Positions 11,391-26,688 of a stretch of 64,000 bases of DNA are shown here, piece by piece. The number at the start of each line of letters is the position of its first letter. The first letter of the stretch is position 1. A program made the position numbers and the translations under genes. The stretch comes from Erodium maritimum (lineage: Eukaryota > Streptophyta > Magnoliopsida > Geraniales > Geraniaceae), in NCBI GenBank assembly GCA_963921825.1, contig OY997589.1, forward strand, positions 4,774,001 to 4,838,000, in the 5' to 3' direction. Below the pieces are notes generated by a model. The model was not told where the DNA came from. It made no database searches and saw only the letters and a list, made by a program, of their open reading frames with translations.

Positions 11391-13640
11391 CTCTCTTGAG
11401 TGTGGGAGAATTAGGGTTGTAGCACATATAACTCATGGCAACGACATTGTACAATGATCATGCGACGACAAACGATGGAATGGAGGCAGGGATGGTTGGT
11501 GGCTCGTTTTCGGCGTCTCCTCTTCAATCACTTTTGATAGTGACCTATCATATTCGATCCTGAATTCGGTTCGTGACGGTAGCACAGCGACATCATGGAT
11601 GGCTCTAATGTTCTCCGCCACGGCGGCGGCGGAACGAGAACATCCTATGTCCTCACGGGTGGGAAGAGGACGGCGACGTCAGAGCGAGATTTTGGACAGA
11701 TCGAGAGGGATTGTCCGGCACACCCCAACGATCGGATCTCGGCCTCGGAAACCTAGACAACCCCAACATCCTGTCCCCGAATCCATTGATGTCTCGGGCT
11801 TCTCGCCTTTTTTCCCCGTACCCTCGCCTCCAGTTTGGTGATTTTGGAGAATTTAGGGGATTCAATCGGGGTTGGGGCTTGACGGGTGAGGAGGAAATGG
11901 AGACCGGGGACACAGACCTTCTAGTGGGCGGAGGTAGCAACATCCCCAAGATCCGCCTGGAACAGGTGCATTGCAAGGACCATCACCAAAGGAGGCGGGT
12001 AAAGAGACGAATGAGCCGGGATCCGTGTCGAGGTGGCGGCGTAGACCCGAGGATAGACGGGGTAGGGTTCCTGACCCGGGGAAGAAATCCATAGATGTTG
12101 CTGGGTTGGATCGGGTCGGGGCAGGTAGTAAAGGGGAGGGCCCGATGGGCCTCATGGGTTGGGCTAGGGAAACACGTCAAGGTGGGCCGAGTCATGAGGG
12201 TTTCTTTGGACATGCTCGATTCAACGCGGGTCCTAGTAGGCCACCTGGCCAGTTCACCCAAGGCAGGTTGTTGGCGTCCTTTGGCCATCATGATCTGGGG
12301 GATATGGGATCGATGTTGGGGGACCTTCACATTAAGGAAGTAGTAGTACCCCACTCGAAGGTTTATGGACGAGGAGCAGCTTTGCAATGTGGAGGCTCGC
12401 CCCGTGGAGGACAGGGTAGTCAGATTCTTTTTCCGGACGGTAAAGGAAAAGGCGAGGGTTTTGGATTGGGAACCTTGAGCGTTCAGAAGCTCGCTGGTAC
12501 TTTTCGCAGACTTGAGGCCACACATGACCCTGAGATATGGTCTTCACCTACTTCTCGGTCTGGGTTTGAGTGTCTAACCTCTCACTCGGGGCTTGGAACT
12601 GAGGAATTGGTTTTCGATTGGGAAGTGCTATAGGAGTGTGCCTAGTAGTGGACGACGACGCGGAAGGCATGTGTTGGGGAGACTTATGCGAATTAGGATT
12701 CGGGTGGACGTTCGGATATCTTTATAGAGTAAACTATGGTTTAGGCGCAATGAGTCTCAGATACGGACCCTCATGCACATATTTTATGAGAGGTTGTTAG
12801 ATCATTGATTTGGGTGTAGTTGTGTGGGGCATTTAGTTTTGTCTTTCCTTATGGAGAGGGCAATAAGAGCCTGTCTTTGTGCTCTTCGGTGGATCCAAGA
12901 TCAGCAGCGTCTCAGGCTCGTCATGGAAAAGGTGTACTGGGAACGAACTGGGCGTACTTAAGGGGATCCTCGGGACGACCGACTCTCAACTTCATCTCGA
13001 TAGTTCCAAGACCGGGTGACCGAAAGAACTAAGGGAAGGCTGTGGAAGAAGAGCCTTCCCATGTGGACCGAGCTCGACCATCTCTTATTAGGAACAATCA
13101 TTTTGGGCCAGGATATAGGGACGCGAGATAGACCTTTTCTTGTCACGGGGAGTTGGATGGGGTATAGGGGAATCCCTCATTGCGAAGGAGAGGACCTCGA
13201 ACCCATTCTTCCCACTCTAGGGGCCATCCCCACTCGAGGAGTTGGGCGGTGGAGTACCCAGCTGTTGCTTGGAACTTATAAGCCACATCCTCTCTCCCGG
13301 TCGGACGGAAGCGACCAGCGAGTGAGGATCAGTACATGGAGTCAGAGGGCTCAACACGCTCTGAGGGGCAGCTCGTTCAACAGTAGGGGGATACAAGCAC
13401 CCTCAATCGATCAATGAGGGGTTCGTGGTCCATTGGGCGGTCGGCCTGCAACACCACCCCGCTGGGCGTAAGGTGACAGTAGTGCTACCAAGTTCTAGCA
13501 TGGTACTCTCTTACCACCCGGGAGGCCAACACTCTCGCGTTTACGTAGCCCTACTCTATCATTCCAGAGAGGACGACGTACGCTGAAGATGCTATTCCAA
13601 GCATATTTTACTATCACCTACGCTGAGTTATTTCTTTCTA
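11391..13640 (+). pseudogene. relic of a non-LTR-type ORF1 with DUF4283-like segment
   Basis: Around 12360-12560 one plus frame reads 'E-E-Q-L-C-N-V-E-A-R-P' then 'V-R-F-F-F-R-T-V-K-E-K-A-R-V-L', the alternating pattern of plant DUF4283 domains in LINE ORF1 proteins, and is then interrupted by a stop where a Trp would be expected. The flanks are GC-rich, with many frame changes to about 13640. It is clearly not a functional gene. It may share ancestry with the relic at 5480-7020. The family assignment is an inference. Confidence 0.4.
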
Positions 13641-13912
13641 CCTCGAGGTATCCGTTATGCTGATCCAATGTACACGATCCGCAATCAGTAGAGGAAAAGG
13701 AACGGCGGAATAAAAGCGACAACAAAAACGCTTCGAGACTAGAGTTTTCAGCCGATAACGATACGTCGACTCCGAACCCTCTCATGACATCTACATTTGA
13801 TTTTCAAAGTAATCAAGTTTAAATTTGCAGTGATCATTTTCATGGGAATATTGTTAGAAAAAAATAAGTAAGACCTAGGTGAACTTCTCTCATCCATTGA
13901 ACTAAAACAATA

Positions 13913-13937
13913 GATAAGGTGATAAGTCCACGTGTCA
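13913..13937 (+). promoter_or_regulatory. I-box/I-box/G-box light-responsive cluster upstream of the Psb27 gene
   Basis: Two GATAAG I-boxes (13913-13918 and 13921-13926) are followed at once by CACGTG (13929-13934) within CCACGTGTCA. I-box plus G-box is the known arrangement of light-regulated photosynthesis promoters such as rbcS. It lies about 75-100 bp before the Psb27 ATG, so it may sit at or just upstream of the transcription start. I see no clear TATA box between it and the ATG. Confidence 0.65.
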
Positions 13938-14010
13938 GAAACCCAATTCATCACACATTCACTTCTCCTACAAACCCATCATCCTCCTCTCTCTCTCATC
14001 AACATCAACC

Positions 14011-14514
14011 ATGGCCACTTCTCCCACACTCACAACCCCAACCTCCCAATCAACACCCATCAACCCCAAACTCGCCGTCGTGGTAGCTTCCTCCAATGCA
14101 TCGTCACCACCAGCCCCACCTCCACGCCGCCGCCAGTTCCTCTCCCTCGCCGCCGCGGCCCTCCTGCCGCTCACGGCGGCTCCGGCAAGGGCCGCGGAGG
14201 ACGAGGAGTACGTGAAAGAGACGGAGGAGGTGATAAGCAAGGTGAGGACGACCATAAACATGGAGAAGACGGACCCGAACGTGGCGGAGGCGGTGGCGGA
14301 GCTGAGGCAGACGTCGAACTCGTGGGTGGCCAAATACCGGCGGGAGAAGGCTCTGCTGGGACGCGTGTCGTTCCGGGACGTGTACTCGGCGCTCAACGCC
14401 GTCTCCGGCCACTACGCCAGCTTCGGGCCCACCACTCCGATCCCTTCCAAACGGAGGGTCAGGATCTTGGAGGAGATCGACACCGGCGAGAAGGCTCTCT
14501 TGAGAGGAAGATAA
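14011..14514 (+). CDS. PSB27: photosystem II repair/assembly protein Psb27, chloroplast lumen
   Basis: This 167-residue single-exon gene encodes Psb27 of the H1 type, which binds CP43 in assembling or repaired photosystem II and controls manganese-cluster assembly. Residues 1-38 are Ser/Thr/Pro-rich, as in a chloroplast transit peptide. A twin/triple Arg (39-41) followed by a hydrophobic Ala/Leu run and A-R-A at 59-61 looks like a Tat-type thylakoid signal cleaved before AEDEEYVKE. The mature part (about 106 residues) has the family core KTDPNVAEAVAELR, N-S-W-V-A-K-Y-R, SALNAVSGHYASFGPT and the C-terminal I-L-E-E-I-x-T-G-E-K-A-L-L-R-G-R. The start sits in good plant context (ACCATGGCC). The coding region is GC-rich, with frames open on both strands, but only this frame gives the family. 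The upstream I-boxes and G-box fit light control. Confidence 0.96.
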   Translation: MATSPTLTTPTSQSTPINPKLAVVVASSNASSPPAPPPRRRQFLSLAAAALLPLTAAPARAAEDEEYVKETEEVISKVRTTINMEKTDPNVAEAVAELRQTSNSWVAKYRREKALLGRVSFRDVYSALNAVSGHYASFGPTTPIPSKRRVRILEEIDTGEKALLRGR

Positions 14515-14517
14515 GCT

Positions 14518-15485
14518 CGTCTCTTTGCTGCTACAAAAAATCAAGTTTTTATTCGATTCTGTATCGTTTTGTGAACTGATTAACTGAGGTTAATATATAT
14601 TATTCGCGTTACATTTTAACATGTGTCTTCACGATCAAATCTGTTTATGATGCCAGATATAAAATATTCAGAAGAAGAGAGACGGGAGTTAACCCATTGT
14701 TGGCAAATTAAGTAAATAGATAAGAAGGTTTGGATGTGATTGGAATCTGATTTCGATACTATATTAGATGATCAACTCAGCTTATAAAACCTTGGAACGT
14801 CCGGAGCAAATTACGTTTTTACATTCTAACTCTAGTATGTTTCATATTATGGTATTCTTTTTTTTTAGGGGAAACGCCAGTCATCATACTGTATTAAGGT
14901 CAATTACCAAATCATAACCCATATGTATGAAAAGTATTAGATAGTAATAGATTTCATCAATTAATTCTTAAAATGTATCAAAATATGTTAAGTGTGACTA
15001 ATTCCTTGAAATACCAGTCATATGTTTGTTACGTACTCTAAAACTTTTCAAAAATGGCATGCGAAAATTTGATGTCATAACGTAAACCTTTCGTTTATTC
15101 TTAAACTATAACCATGACCTATCAACTTTTTCTGTTACTCACTTAACAACCGTTAAACTTGAGGACAGAAAATACAATAGATTGCGGTCAACCCATTCTT
15201 TTTTCGTCAAATCCTATTTCAGTGAAATTTAAACTCCGGGACTCAATAGAACAAGAGAGCTCACTTGATCATCAGACCGATTTCAGTCTACTAAAAGATT
15301 CAAATACTTGATCACACAAAGCATTACACACTTGCAATGTAAAGCTTAACAAGTTAGTGTTATAAGTTCGTTCTAAATCTTAATTTCAATACTAAATTAC
15401 AATTCCAATTTGCTATCTTAATCGAAATATGATCACTATCTAGATCGATTTTTACAACACTGGACCTAAATCCATAGGTCTTGTT
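14518..15485. other. intergenic region between Psb27 and the convergent GH9 gene
   Basis: It holds the 3' flank of Psb27 and, on the other strand, the 3' flank of the endoglucanase gene. Apart from a TRIM-LTR remnant at about 14760-14830, only AT-rich sequence is seen. Confidence 0.5.
14760..14830 (-). repeat. degraded TRIM LTR remnant
   Basis: ATATTAGATGATCAACTCAG at the left and ACATTCTAAC at the right resemble the LTR of the TRIM at 8810-9166. The sequence just before (AATCTGATTTCGATACT) looks like its primer binding site in decay. Confidence 0.45.
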
Positions 15486-18493
<3,008 letters not shown>

Positions 18494-18543
18494 TTAACGT
18501 ATGACTTTGATGAATCAATGGTGCCCATGAATCAATAGCATTG

Positions 18544-18552
18544 CTATTTATA
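18544..18552 (-). promoter_or_regulatory. TATA box of the GH9 gene
   Basis: TATAAATAG on the minus strand lies 66 bp before the ATG, a normal plant spacing that leaves a 5' leader of about 35 bases. Confidence 0.65.
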
Positions 18553-19273
18553 GAGGGCTACATCGGCCATATCCGTATCTGAGATGTTATGTGCTCGTCA
18601 GATCGAGAAAAATGAGGCATGGTAGTGACATAACCATACTCGTGGGCACACATAATTGTTAATGTTGACGATGATGAGCATTGCGGGAGAGAGGAGAAGA
18701 TTGTCAGAGGCACGCAAGTGGTAGTGGTAACTTCCTTGGTTTGTACAATCATCTACATTTATGATGAAGATTGAATATAAATTTTATAAAAAATTATTCG
18801 ATTTTTTAAAGATTATTCGATCGATCGGTGCGAGGTAATCAACCTGAAATGGTTATGGTAGGTAGGCCAACACTTAAGGGGTGGATTAGGATTATGTCAC
18901 TCTTGGACATCCCATCCACATGAACAATCACACATAGCACAACAGATCTGCTTGTAGTTCCCAGGAAGGCACAACAAAAACTCATCAAGGTGATAGGGTT
19001 TTAGACTTCTGAGTTCTGAATTCTTGGTAGTAAACTAGTAATTACAAAATATGAATTAGGGTTCAAAAGATTGTGGAAACTTCATGAACCAGCAACATGG
19101 ATCTTGTATTAACAGTGCACCAAAACCGATCAAAAACAAAGACGAATAGAATATGCATCACTCTTCCGATACCCTATCAACAAAGAATATTCGATCACTT
19201 GAGGCCTCATACTAGATTCTGGAGCTTCACAAACAAAAATTCCGATGGTGGTGATGACAAGAGGTGCATCTTG
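18553..19273. other. upstream region of GH9 gene / downstream region of the WD40 gene
   Basis: About 720 bp separate two genes on the same strand. No further coding sequence is seen. It must hold the GH9 upstream promoter and the WD40 gene 3' UTR. Confidence 0.5.
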
Positions 19274-22200
19274 TTATAGTAAGAAAGTGCCCAGTTCCTG
19301 GCCATGTCTTGTAAGAAGTATTTTCCGGTCACCAACCCAGTCTAACCTGTAGGAGAGATCAAGATGACGGACCAAGAATTTTGGACTGTCGTTCATACCC
19401 TTTCCACTCTCCTGCAAAAGAAAGAACAAAGTGAATTATTCTATAGAAAAGAGCATTTCGAGATTTTCTTTACCTAGCTTTTCCAAACTTAAACTAGGGG
19501 TAACTTTAATAACACACCCTCGGCACCATTTAATTTTGAAAAGCACACTGAATAGGTGATTACTGATCAAGAACACAATCACCTTTCGTTTGTCTCAAAA
19601 ACAGTCAGTTTATGCAAAAATAAAATCTTCTACGGTTACTTATTGAGAAAACTTACGGTGTGTTTTTGAACAAAAACTGCCTGTTTTGTTGTGTTTTTTG
19701 TAGAGTATGAAAATGAGGGTGTGTTTGTGCAAATCAAAGGTTGTCGAGGGGGTGTAAATAACATTTTACAATGAAATTACATAAGAAATATAATCAACAA
19801 TAACAGAAGAAAAAAAATCGGTTTGTTAAGTAGCATAGTATTTTATTTTTTTGCAATAATGAAAAAAATATATCAACTAGGGAACACTCAGGTGAAAACA
19901 TGGAGACAGGAAAATTAAATATAAAAACTGGAAACTAATCATAGTCTTTGGATTGCAATTATAACGGCTGAGATTAAGTTTGGAACTTTCCAAAGCACAC
20001 AACTTTCCAATGTTCAGTCAAGTTTCCCAACTTAGGTTTGCAAACATCTCAGCTGTTAAAGAATTCAATCCAATGGGCACATATGGTCTTTCACCTGACT
20101 GTTAATCAAGTCTGTGCCCATTGGATTCAATTTCCAGAGTACACAACTTTCCAATGTTCAGTCAAGTTCCAAACTTACATTTGCAAACATCTCAGCCGTA
20201 AAAAAGTTAAATCCAATGGGCACAGATGGTTTTCACCTGATTGTTGATCATATTAACTAATCAAGCCCAAGAGTATAATGCCAGTGTATAGAAATAAAAA
20301 TTACCTGTGGTTCGTCCTGTTTGTCATCGTCCAATACACTTGCCATGATACTTGACCTAGCAGTAGTAGGTGAGAACCCTTCCCATGGAGGAACAAAAAT
20401 CAGTTTAGTGCACTGGACGGGAACATAGTTCCGACTGAGTTTCTCCCACCAAACAGATCCAAGTGACCACCATCTTATCGTCAATCCATGCTCAGAAAAG
20501 GCAACTAAACCCTACAATTTGGAGTATGTAAAGATATAATATGAATAATATCCCATATTGCTCGGTCATTAAGAAGTTTTTTTTTCTAGCAACTGAGACC
20601 CTCAAAAGAAGCCAGAGTTTAAAGTTTATGGACTTATTTGAAATTACCTCTCCATCTAGAGAAAAGGTCAGCGCTGAAATCATAGTGGTGGCCGTTTTTG
20701 AAGTTCCAACAAGCAAATTCGGTAGTCCAGGAGGTCCAGTGGCATCCAAAACCTTTAATTTTGTCACGCTACATGAATGGGGGAAAAAATTAAAATCATA
20801 TCAAATGGATGATGATTTATAGGGGTAACTTCGCTAACACACCCTCGGTGACCTTTGATTCTCAAAAACACATTGTATAAGTGGGGTTATCAGTAGCACA
20901 CTGTCACCTTTCGTTAATCATAAAAAAAACCCATTGAAAAGGTGGGTTTTTTTTATCAGGAACACACTGAAAAAGGTGACAATGTGTTCCTGATAAAACC
21001 ATCACCTATTCAGTGAGTTCGAGAGTTTTTGATGAATAACGAAAGTGACAGTGTGTTACTAATAACCCCTCACCTATAGGGGGGTTCCTAAAACTCAAAG
21101 GTCGTCGAAGGGGTGTAAATAATGTTAAAACTGTTTCTTCTCCATCAAACTTCATTTAAAGTAAATATAAAGCCATATAATAATATAATTGCTGATAAGA
21201 AGTAAACACAATGTTGGAGTACCTCTGCATATCATATACCCGAATGCTTGCATCATTCATCTCTCCAACAGCATCTCCAACAGCTAATCGGGTTGATGTG
21301 TTGTTCAAGGCTACCATGGGAAACACACGCACAACTTCCTTGAGAGCTATCATCGAACTACGAATGCAAGTTCTGCGCATGACTGAATTGGTAGGGTCCA
21401 TCGTCTGTAATATAAAGTTAACTGCCTGCATACCTGTCCAAATGTTAGGATTAAAAAAATAACACAACAGTAATATTACACTTACAAGTTCCTAATCTTC
21501 CAACTTTTAGCAATAGTTATAAGGAATAACACAACAGTAATGTTAGGAGTAACGGTTGCCTGATTGAAGAACAAATTTCACTAACCTTCTCAAGGTACTG
21601 TGCTAGGCTCCTCGGAGAACCGCGAACAACCCTCATAAGAGTCATGAGGGATACTAAATGAACAGGTGAATCAGATGCAGTGGACCAAATCTGGCTTTCA
21701 ACTACAGTTAAAAATCCGGGTACATCAGCCATTGCTAAACTTGGAAGAAGAACCCCAACCAAAGTCTCTCGAATGGTAGCAGGTACAATTGGACGTTGTG
21801 TAGCAGAGTCTGCAGATACGCCACTAACACACTCTACTTGAAAGAATATATCCCCAATCAGGCGAGGTATCTCGGAACCAATACACGTTTTCCATGTACT
21901 TTCCATACCTTCTGCAAGAAGCTCGGCTGCAGTGGAGGTGTATTTCTCATTCATAGCCATAACTAATTTTATCAATGGATGAACAACCAGCATGGCTAAA
22001 TTTGGTTTCACGAGACTTGGGTACCAAACAGCCAATGCAGCTGCAACAATTATGTGAGATGTCATTGCATCTTGGCTTGTTCCCCCGACACAAGATATCC
22101 AATCTTGCATTTCATAAGATTCTAGCCATGCATGGATTTTTGCTTCATCCGATTGAGAAATCCCTTTCTTTTCTGGTGTCTGATCAAAACCGATTGTGTT

Positions 22201-25200
22201 TGTAGACCCCCCTCCCTCATTCAACACTTCACGTTTAATTTCTCCATTTTCAACTATAGAAGTCATAAATTCTGAGCGACCCGTTGCTTTTTGGCCACAC
22301 AGTGGAAGTGGAATTGCCCGTGAAGCAGCACAGTGGAATAAAGAGCGTGCAGCCATGCGCACATGCTCGCTCTCGCCTTGCCAAAAACTCACCAGAAGCT
22401 GCAATAGGATGTGACTTATAGTAAAACACACTGAAAATAACCAAACATAAACAGACAGCTACTCAAGTCCTCAGCTATACTGTTAGCACTATCACAACAC
22501 ATATACCGACCGAAATAAAAACAAATGTCAGATATGCAACCTGAAGTAAGGGTGGCTTTACATCCGGAAATTTGTCTGAGAAATTTCGAGTATAGAATGC
22601 CGCTAAAGCGCTGCAAAAAAACGCACAGCGGGTAAGAAAATGAATTGCAAACACTTTGGAGATCAATTTTCAACATTATTGGTCTTCTGAGGCAAATTTA
22701 CATTCGATACGAGATTACTCATGTCAATGTGAATTATTTATCCATGTAAATATGAAAATACATTTGTGCTAATAGTATTATCTGCATATAAATGTGCAGA
22801 TTGTTGTAATGCCCTAATCTTGATACACTTATTCAGCAAAGAGGCACAATATAATATAGAGTTTTAGACTCAGCTAGTAAACATTGGATTGATGGCAAAG
22901 GGGAGAAAGAGTGAGAAAATAATACTTAAAATCGAGACAATGATAAAATGGGAATGGGAAAACAATGTCTGCAAACTGGTTCTATACATTACTTTTAGGT
23001 AAATCGGTCTAATACCTGCTGGCTGATGAACTGGACTGTGACAAACTAATCATGCGTTGGGCGAGGGACACCATTGTTAGTGACCTCATTGCACAGAATT
23101 CTGATGATGATTCCCATAGCTGAAATATTATAATCAATGTCTCATGAAACTGAAAGAAATGAGAGAATAAAATAGGTCTCACATTTAGTACATTTCATTG
23201 AAAGCACCTGAAGATTAGCGCTCGAATCAGGAAACGCCAATGTGAAGGATCCCTTATCACCTTGCAAGCCACTAGATACGATGAAATGCTCTGGTTTTTT
23301 TAGCTTCATTTCAGCTATAAGTAATCGATCAAGCTCGCTATCAATGTTCCATAAATGCAGAAATGACAAGCTAAATTGAAGCATGCATTCTTCAAGTGAT
23401 TTAATCCAGTCATTCTCCTCCTGTATAGTATTATCACTGGAGGTTCCACATTCAGACCCACCATCAACAGGCACATGTTTGGGACTAGGTGACTCAGTTA
23501 GTTGTTCCTTCTCTTGCTTGTCATCATTAGCCATAGCCTTGAGCTTCTTGCCAACAAACATCAAAGAAGACAGGTCAAAGCTTAAAGTTGCAATCCCAGG
23601 GAACGGGCAAGAGCATTTGATGGGGTGCTTATTTGGGAAGGCAGGCGTGCTAGGAATCATCTTAGCAGAACTTTCCCTAGCAGCATGTGCTTTGGAGGCA
23701 TCAGCTGGTTTTGTTATACCTGAAACCCTCTTTGTTGCAGGAAACCCCTTTTCCAAGCTACTTAGGTGCAAGTGAGAACTCGCATCTTCAACTATGGGAA
23801 GAAGTAATGAGGAAATTGAAGTATCTCGATCCAATAAAGTCTCAGAGAAGTTTAAGTTGATGCCTCTACAGAAATAATCAAACATTGAATGAGAAGCCGT
23901 GCCACGAAGAACACGTTCTCGAGCACCAGTCTTCACATCCCAAATGTACAAAACATCATTGGTATCAGAAGTTCCATGTTGTTTATGACAAAGACATGCA
24001 ATGTAACCTCTTGCACTATCCCACACAACTTTAGCAGGATAGGTAGGATGTCCAGGAAACATTCTCTCAACCCTCAATGTACCAAGAGAAGAAAGAGCAA
24101 CACATGCATCCTGACCAACAGAGAGAAAGCAATCATTCCATGGACGGTCAGTTCGAGCAGGAGGAAGAATAATTTGACGCACAGGTGCCACATGTTGGTG
24201 CATAACTGTAATGAGACAACCAGTATGAAGATCCCATATACGGATACTGCAGTCCATGCTCCCAGAGAGTAAAACATGATGGAAATTCTCATTTTCTGTG
24301 GTATTCACCATCTGATGTGCAGCCAAACACAATACCGCACCTGTGTGCCCCAAAAACTTCTGTCTCAAAACATTTGATTCCATTGCATGGCATGGACTAT
24401 CACCATGAAAATCTATTATCTGAATTACGTCAAATCGTACAACCTCAATATCACCACTGTAAAAACCATACACTGTTGCGTAAGGAGTATATAGGTTTTC
24501 AGATATAACCATGGAAGAAGTCACAAGTCGCCCCTTTTGAAGAAAGTTATGGTGTTTATAATCTGGTGGATGAACATCATTCACATGCTCTGAACTAGAA
24601 TCGGAATGGTTCTGAGAAGCCAATTCAAATCCAAAGCTACTGTTCCCCTCAGATTCATGAAGTTTGGTAGACTCTGCAAACATGTCAACCAAAAACCCAC
24701 CTTTTCCAAGCATTTTGCATTGTTGACTCAAGTTTCCATTTTCAAGTTTCTCTTGTAGTGACCATATCGCAACACGTGGTTTCCATTGTACAGGCTCTTC
24801 AATGTAAGAGTAAACAGATTCAATGCGGAGAAGATAATGATTCAGTAGGACAAAAGAAACTGACAACCTCACATCTATAGGACAAGGTGCAGCAGGAATC
24901 TCACAGATGGACTCAAATTTAAATATATCATCCAAATAAGATACCCTATACACAACTGCAGACCCTCTGTTATTCCACACTGCAAAGCTTTCTGAAAACA
25001 TTTTGCAGGGTTCCCTAGGTTTTAGAATATCCCTGGAATCAACACTTTCAAGGAACATACCACCTGTAACGTGTGATTTGTCACCTTCAAGACAAAGATG
25101 ATTGCCTAGAAAAGAAATTTTGCCAATTGTAGCACCACCAATTAACTTGAAAATGCAGCAGTTGCTAAAGACAAGGGCACAAAAGCTCCTGCAAGTTGCA

Positions 25201-26400
25201 ATTGACACCACATGTCCTGCCTCATTCGCACAATCACTCCATATACTCATTTCACCATGAGGGGAACTTTCAGGCGAGTTGGCACATTCCTCCTTATCCG
25301 TGTGAGAATCCTTTGATAATGGCACCAACAGTAAATTACCAGATGAATCAGTCATGAGTACTGATTGCTTACCTCCATCCTCGGAAGATGAAATCACAGT
25401 CATACACTTCAATGCACCAATCGCTAACTTCCCATGAAAAACAGTTTGAACAATGGTAAGAGTATACGTGTCAACAACAATAACAGTGCACTTAGAGGGT
25501 TTTCTATGATGAGTTTCTCCATTCAGTGAATGATCACTTTTTTCAACAGCATCAACAAAATCATAGTCATTTAAATGAACACCATCTGTGAAACAACAGG
25601 CAATGCATACGTATCTCGAATTCGCCGGCAATGTGCAAATGATAGAAGGACTACCGACCCATGGGGGCAACTTCCTTCTGCGCCGGCAATGCCCACTGCT
25701 TCTGCTCCAGACACACAGCACACCATCGGTACACGCACTGATCAGAGCACCACAGTTATCCGAGTTAGAGTTCATTTCAACATCACTTGAAGAATCCCAA
25801 TTCCCATCACCGGATGCTATTATAGGATTACAAATGGCGAGATCAGCTATTGGCATGGCATGGCCACACAACATGGCCACTGGTCTAATCTCCTGATACA
25901 TTAGCAACCCAATTAGACTGGCAGTTCAGTCATTAATAACTCACTATAAACAAGATCAGTAAAAAAAGGAGAAAAAATTAATCAAATCAAACAGTACAAC
26001 AAACAATTAGAGCAATGAATATCAAATGCATTTTCACAACACAGAAGAGCAATCACACCCACAAATTCAACTACTCCATTTTCAGGTCTATCTACAAACA
26101 CAGTTTCTACATTTCGATCAGAAACCAAACGGATCAATCTGATGAGAATTCGATTCCCGTATCAAGCTCAAAATTGAGCTGGAAAAAAACAATCAGCTGG
26201 TGAGCTTGCAAGCGCGAAGGAGAAAAAGATAAATGGGAAGGTACCTTTTTGGAATCGGAGGAGGAGAGGTTCCACCAGAAGATGGAGCCATCGGATCCGC
26301 CGGTGTAGAGAGTAGGGGGGTGGTTCAGGACGGCGGTGGCGGTGACTCTCTGAACAGGAGGCGACCCTGACCATACGCACGCCACGGATCGGCACTTCAT
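19274..26400 (-). CDS. WDR7/rabconnectin-3-beta-like WD40 repeat protein
   Basis: Nine exons on the minus strand: 26245-26400, 23208-25892, 23016-23119, 22541-22610, 21586-22398, 21223-21425, 20648-20768, 20305-20511 and 19274-19411. All junctions are GT-AG with consistent phase, giving about 1,498 residues. The start is ATG at 26400 (M-K-C-R-S-V-A-C-V-W-S-G); an upstream in-frame GTG is not needed. N-terminal WD40 blades include TLYTGGSDGSIFWW, LISACTDGVLCVW and LLSGSMDCSIRIWDLHTG; later ones include N-x-S-T-R-L-A-V-G-D and VAFSEHGLTIRWWSLGS. An alpha-helical region of unknown fold lies between. I recall one uncharacterised Arabidopsis homologue, annotated as transducin/WD40 (At4g11270). In animals WDR7 works with DMXL proteins to regulate V-ATPase assembly on endosomes; a similar endomembrane role here is inference. 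Exon 2 alone encodes 895 residues. Introns 6 and 8 hold related MITEs. Confidence 0.92.
19497..19767. mobile_element. MITE in intron 8 of the WD40 gene
   Basis: The left end GGGGTAACTTTAATAACACA with CCCTCGG and the right end GTCGAGGGGGTGTAAATAAC form imperfect inverted termini. The same family is present at 20822-21129. The class is uncertain; Mutator-like is possible. Confidence 0.6.
19997..20246. repeat. direct duplication of about 110 bp in intron 8 of the WD40 gene
   Basis: ACACAACTTTCCAATGTTCA begins both units (19997 and 20141). Each continues through TTTGCAAACATCTCAGC and AATCCAATGGGCACA to a CACCTGA-x-TGTT end. Small differences show it is not recent. Confidence 0.85.
20822..21129. 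mobile_element. MITE in intron 6 of the WD40 gene
   Basis: Long imperfect inverted arms: the left has CTAACACACCCTCGG and CACACTGTCACCTTTCGTTA; the right, on the other strand, has TTTACACCCCTTCG and CACACTGTCACTTTCGTTA. A hairpin-forming GGTTTTATCAGGAACACA-type centre lies between. Same family as 19497-19767. Confidence 0.7.
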
Positions 26401-26688
26401 GGCCACTTCGTCGACGCCGATACGAGCCGGAGTCGCATGCGACGGTGATCCAATTCAGCCAGAGAAACTGGGGATCGGTAACTGGAGAGGAAAGAGAATC
26501 GAAATCTGGGAAATGAGATCCACGGACCAAGACAAAACCGGGTCCGGGTCAGATGGAGACTGGATCCAGATCCACCTATTGGGCTTTCGTGTAACCAGCC
26601 CATCGAAGTAACACTTGGGCCCTTTGAGTATTTTGTAACAAAGCCTAAGGCTTGGATCCAAGAATTGTCCATCAAAATACTATACTTA

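Noticed and set aside
14104..14544. Minus-strand 146-residue frame opposite Psb27
   Set aside because: It is a shadow of the GC-rich Psb27 coding sequence, with low-complexity Arg/Leu content.
23383..25896. Plus-strand frames inside the WD40 gene
   Set aside because: They lie opposite the large WD40 exon, which carries clear repeat motifs.
26401..26406. Upstream GTG-initiated start for the WD40 protein
   Set aside because: Nuclear plant genes start at ATG. The ATG two codons downstream gives the family N-terminus M-K-C-R-S-V.
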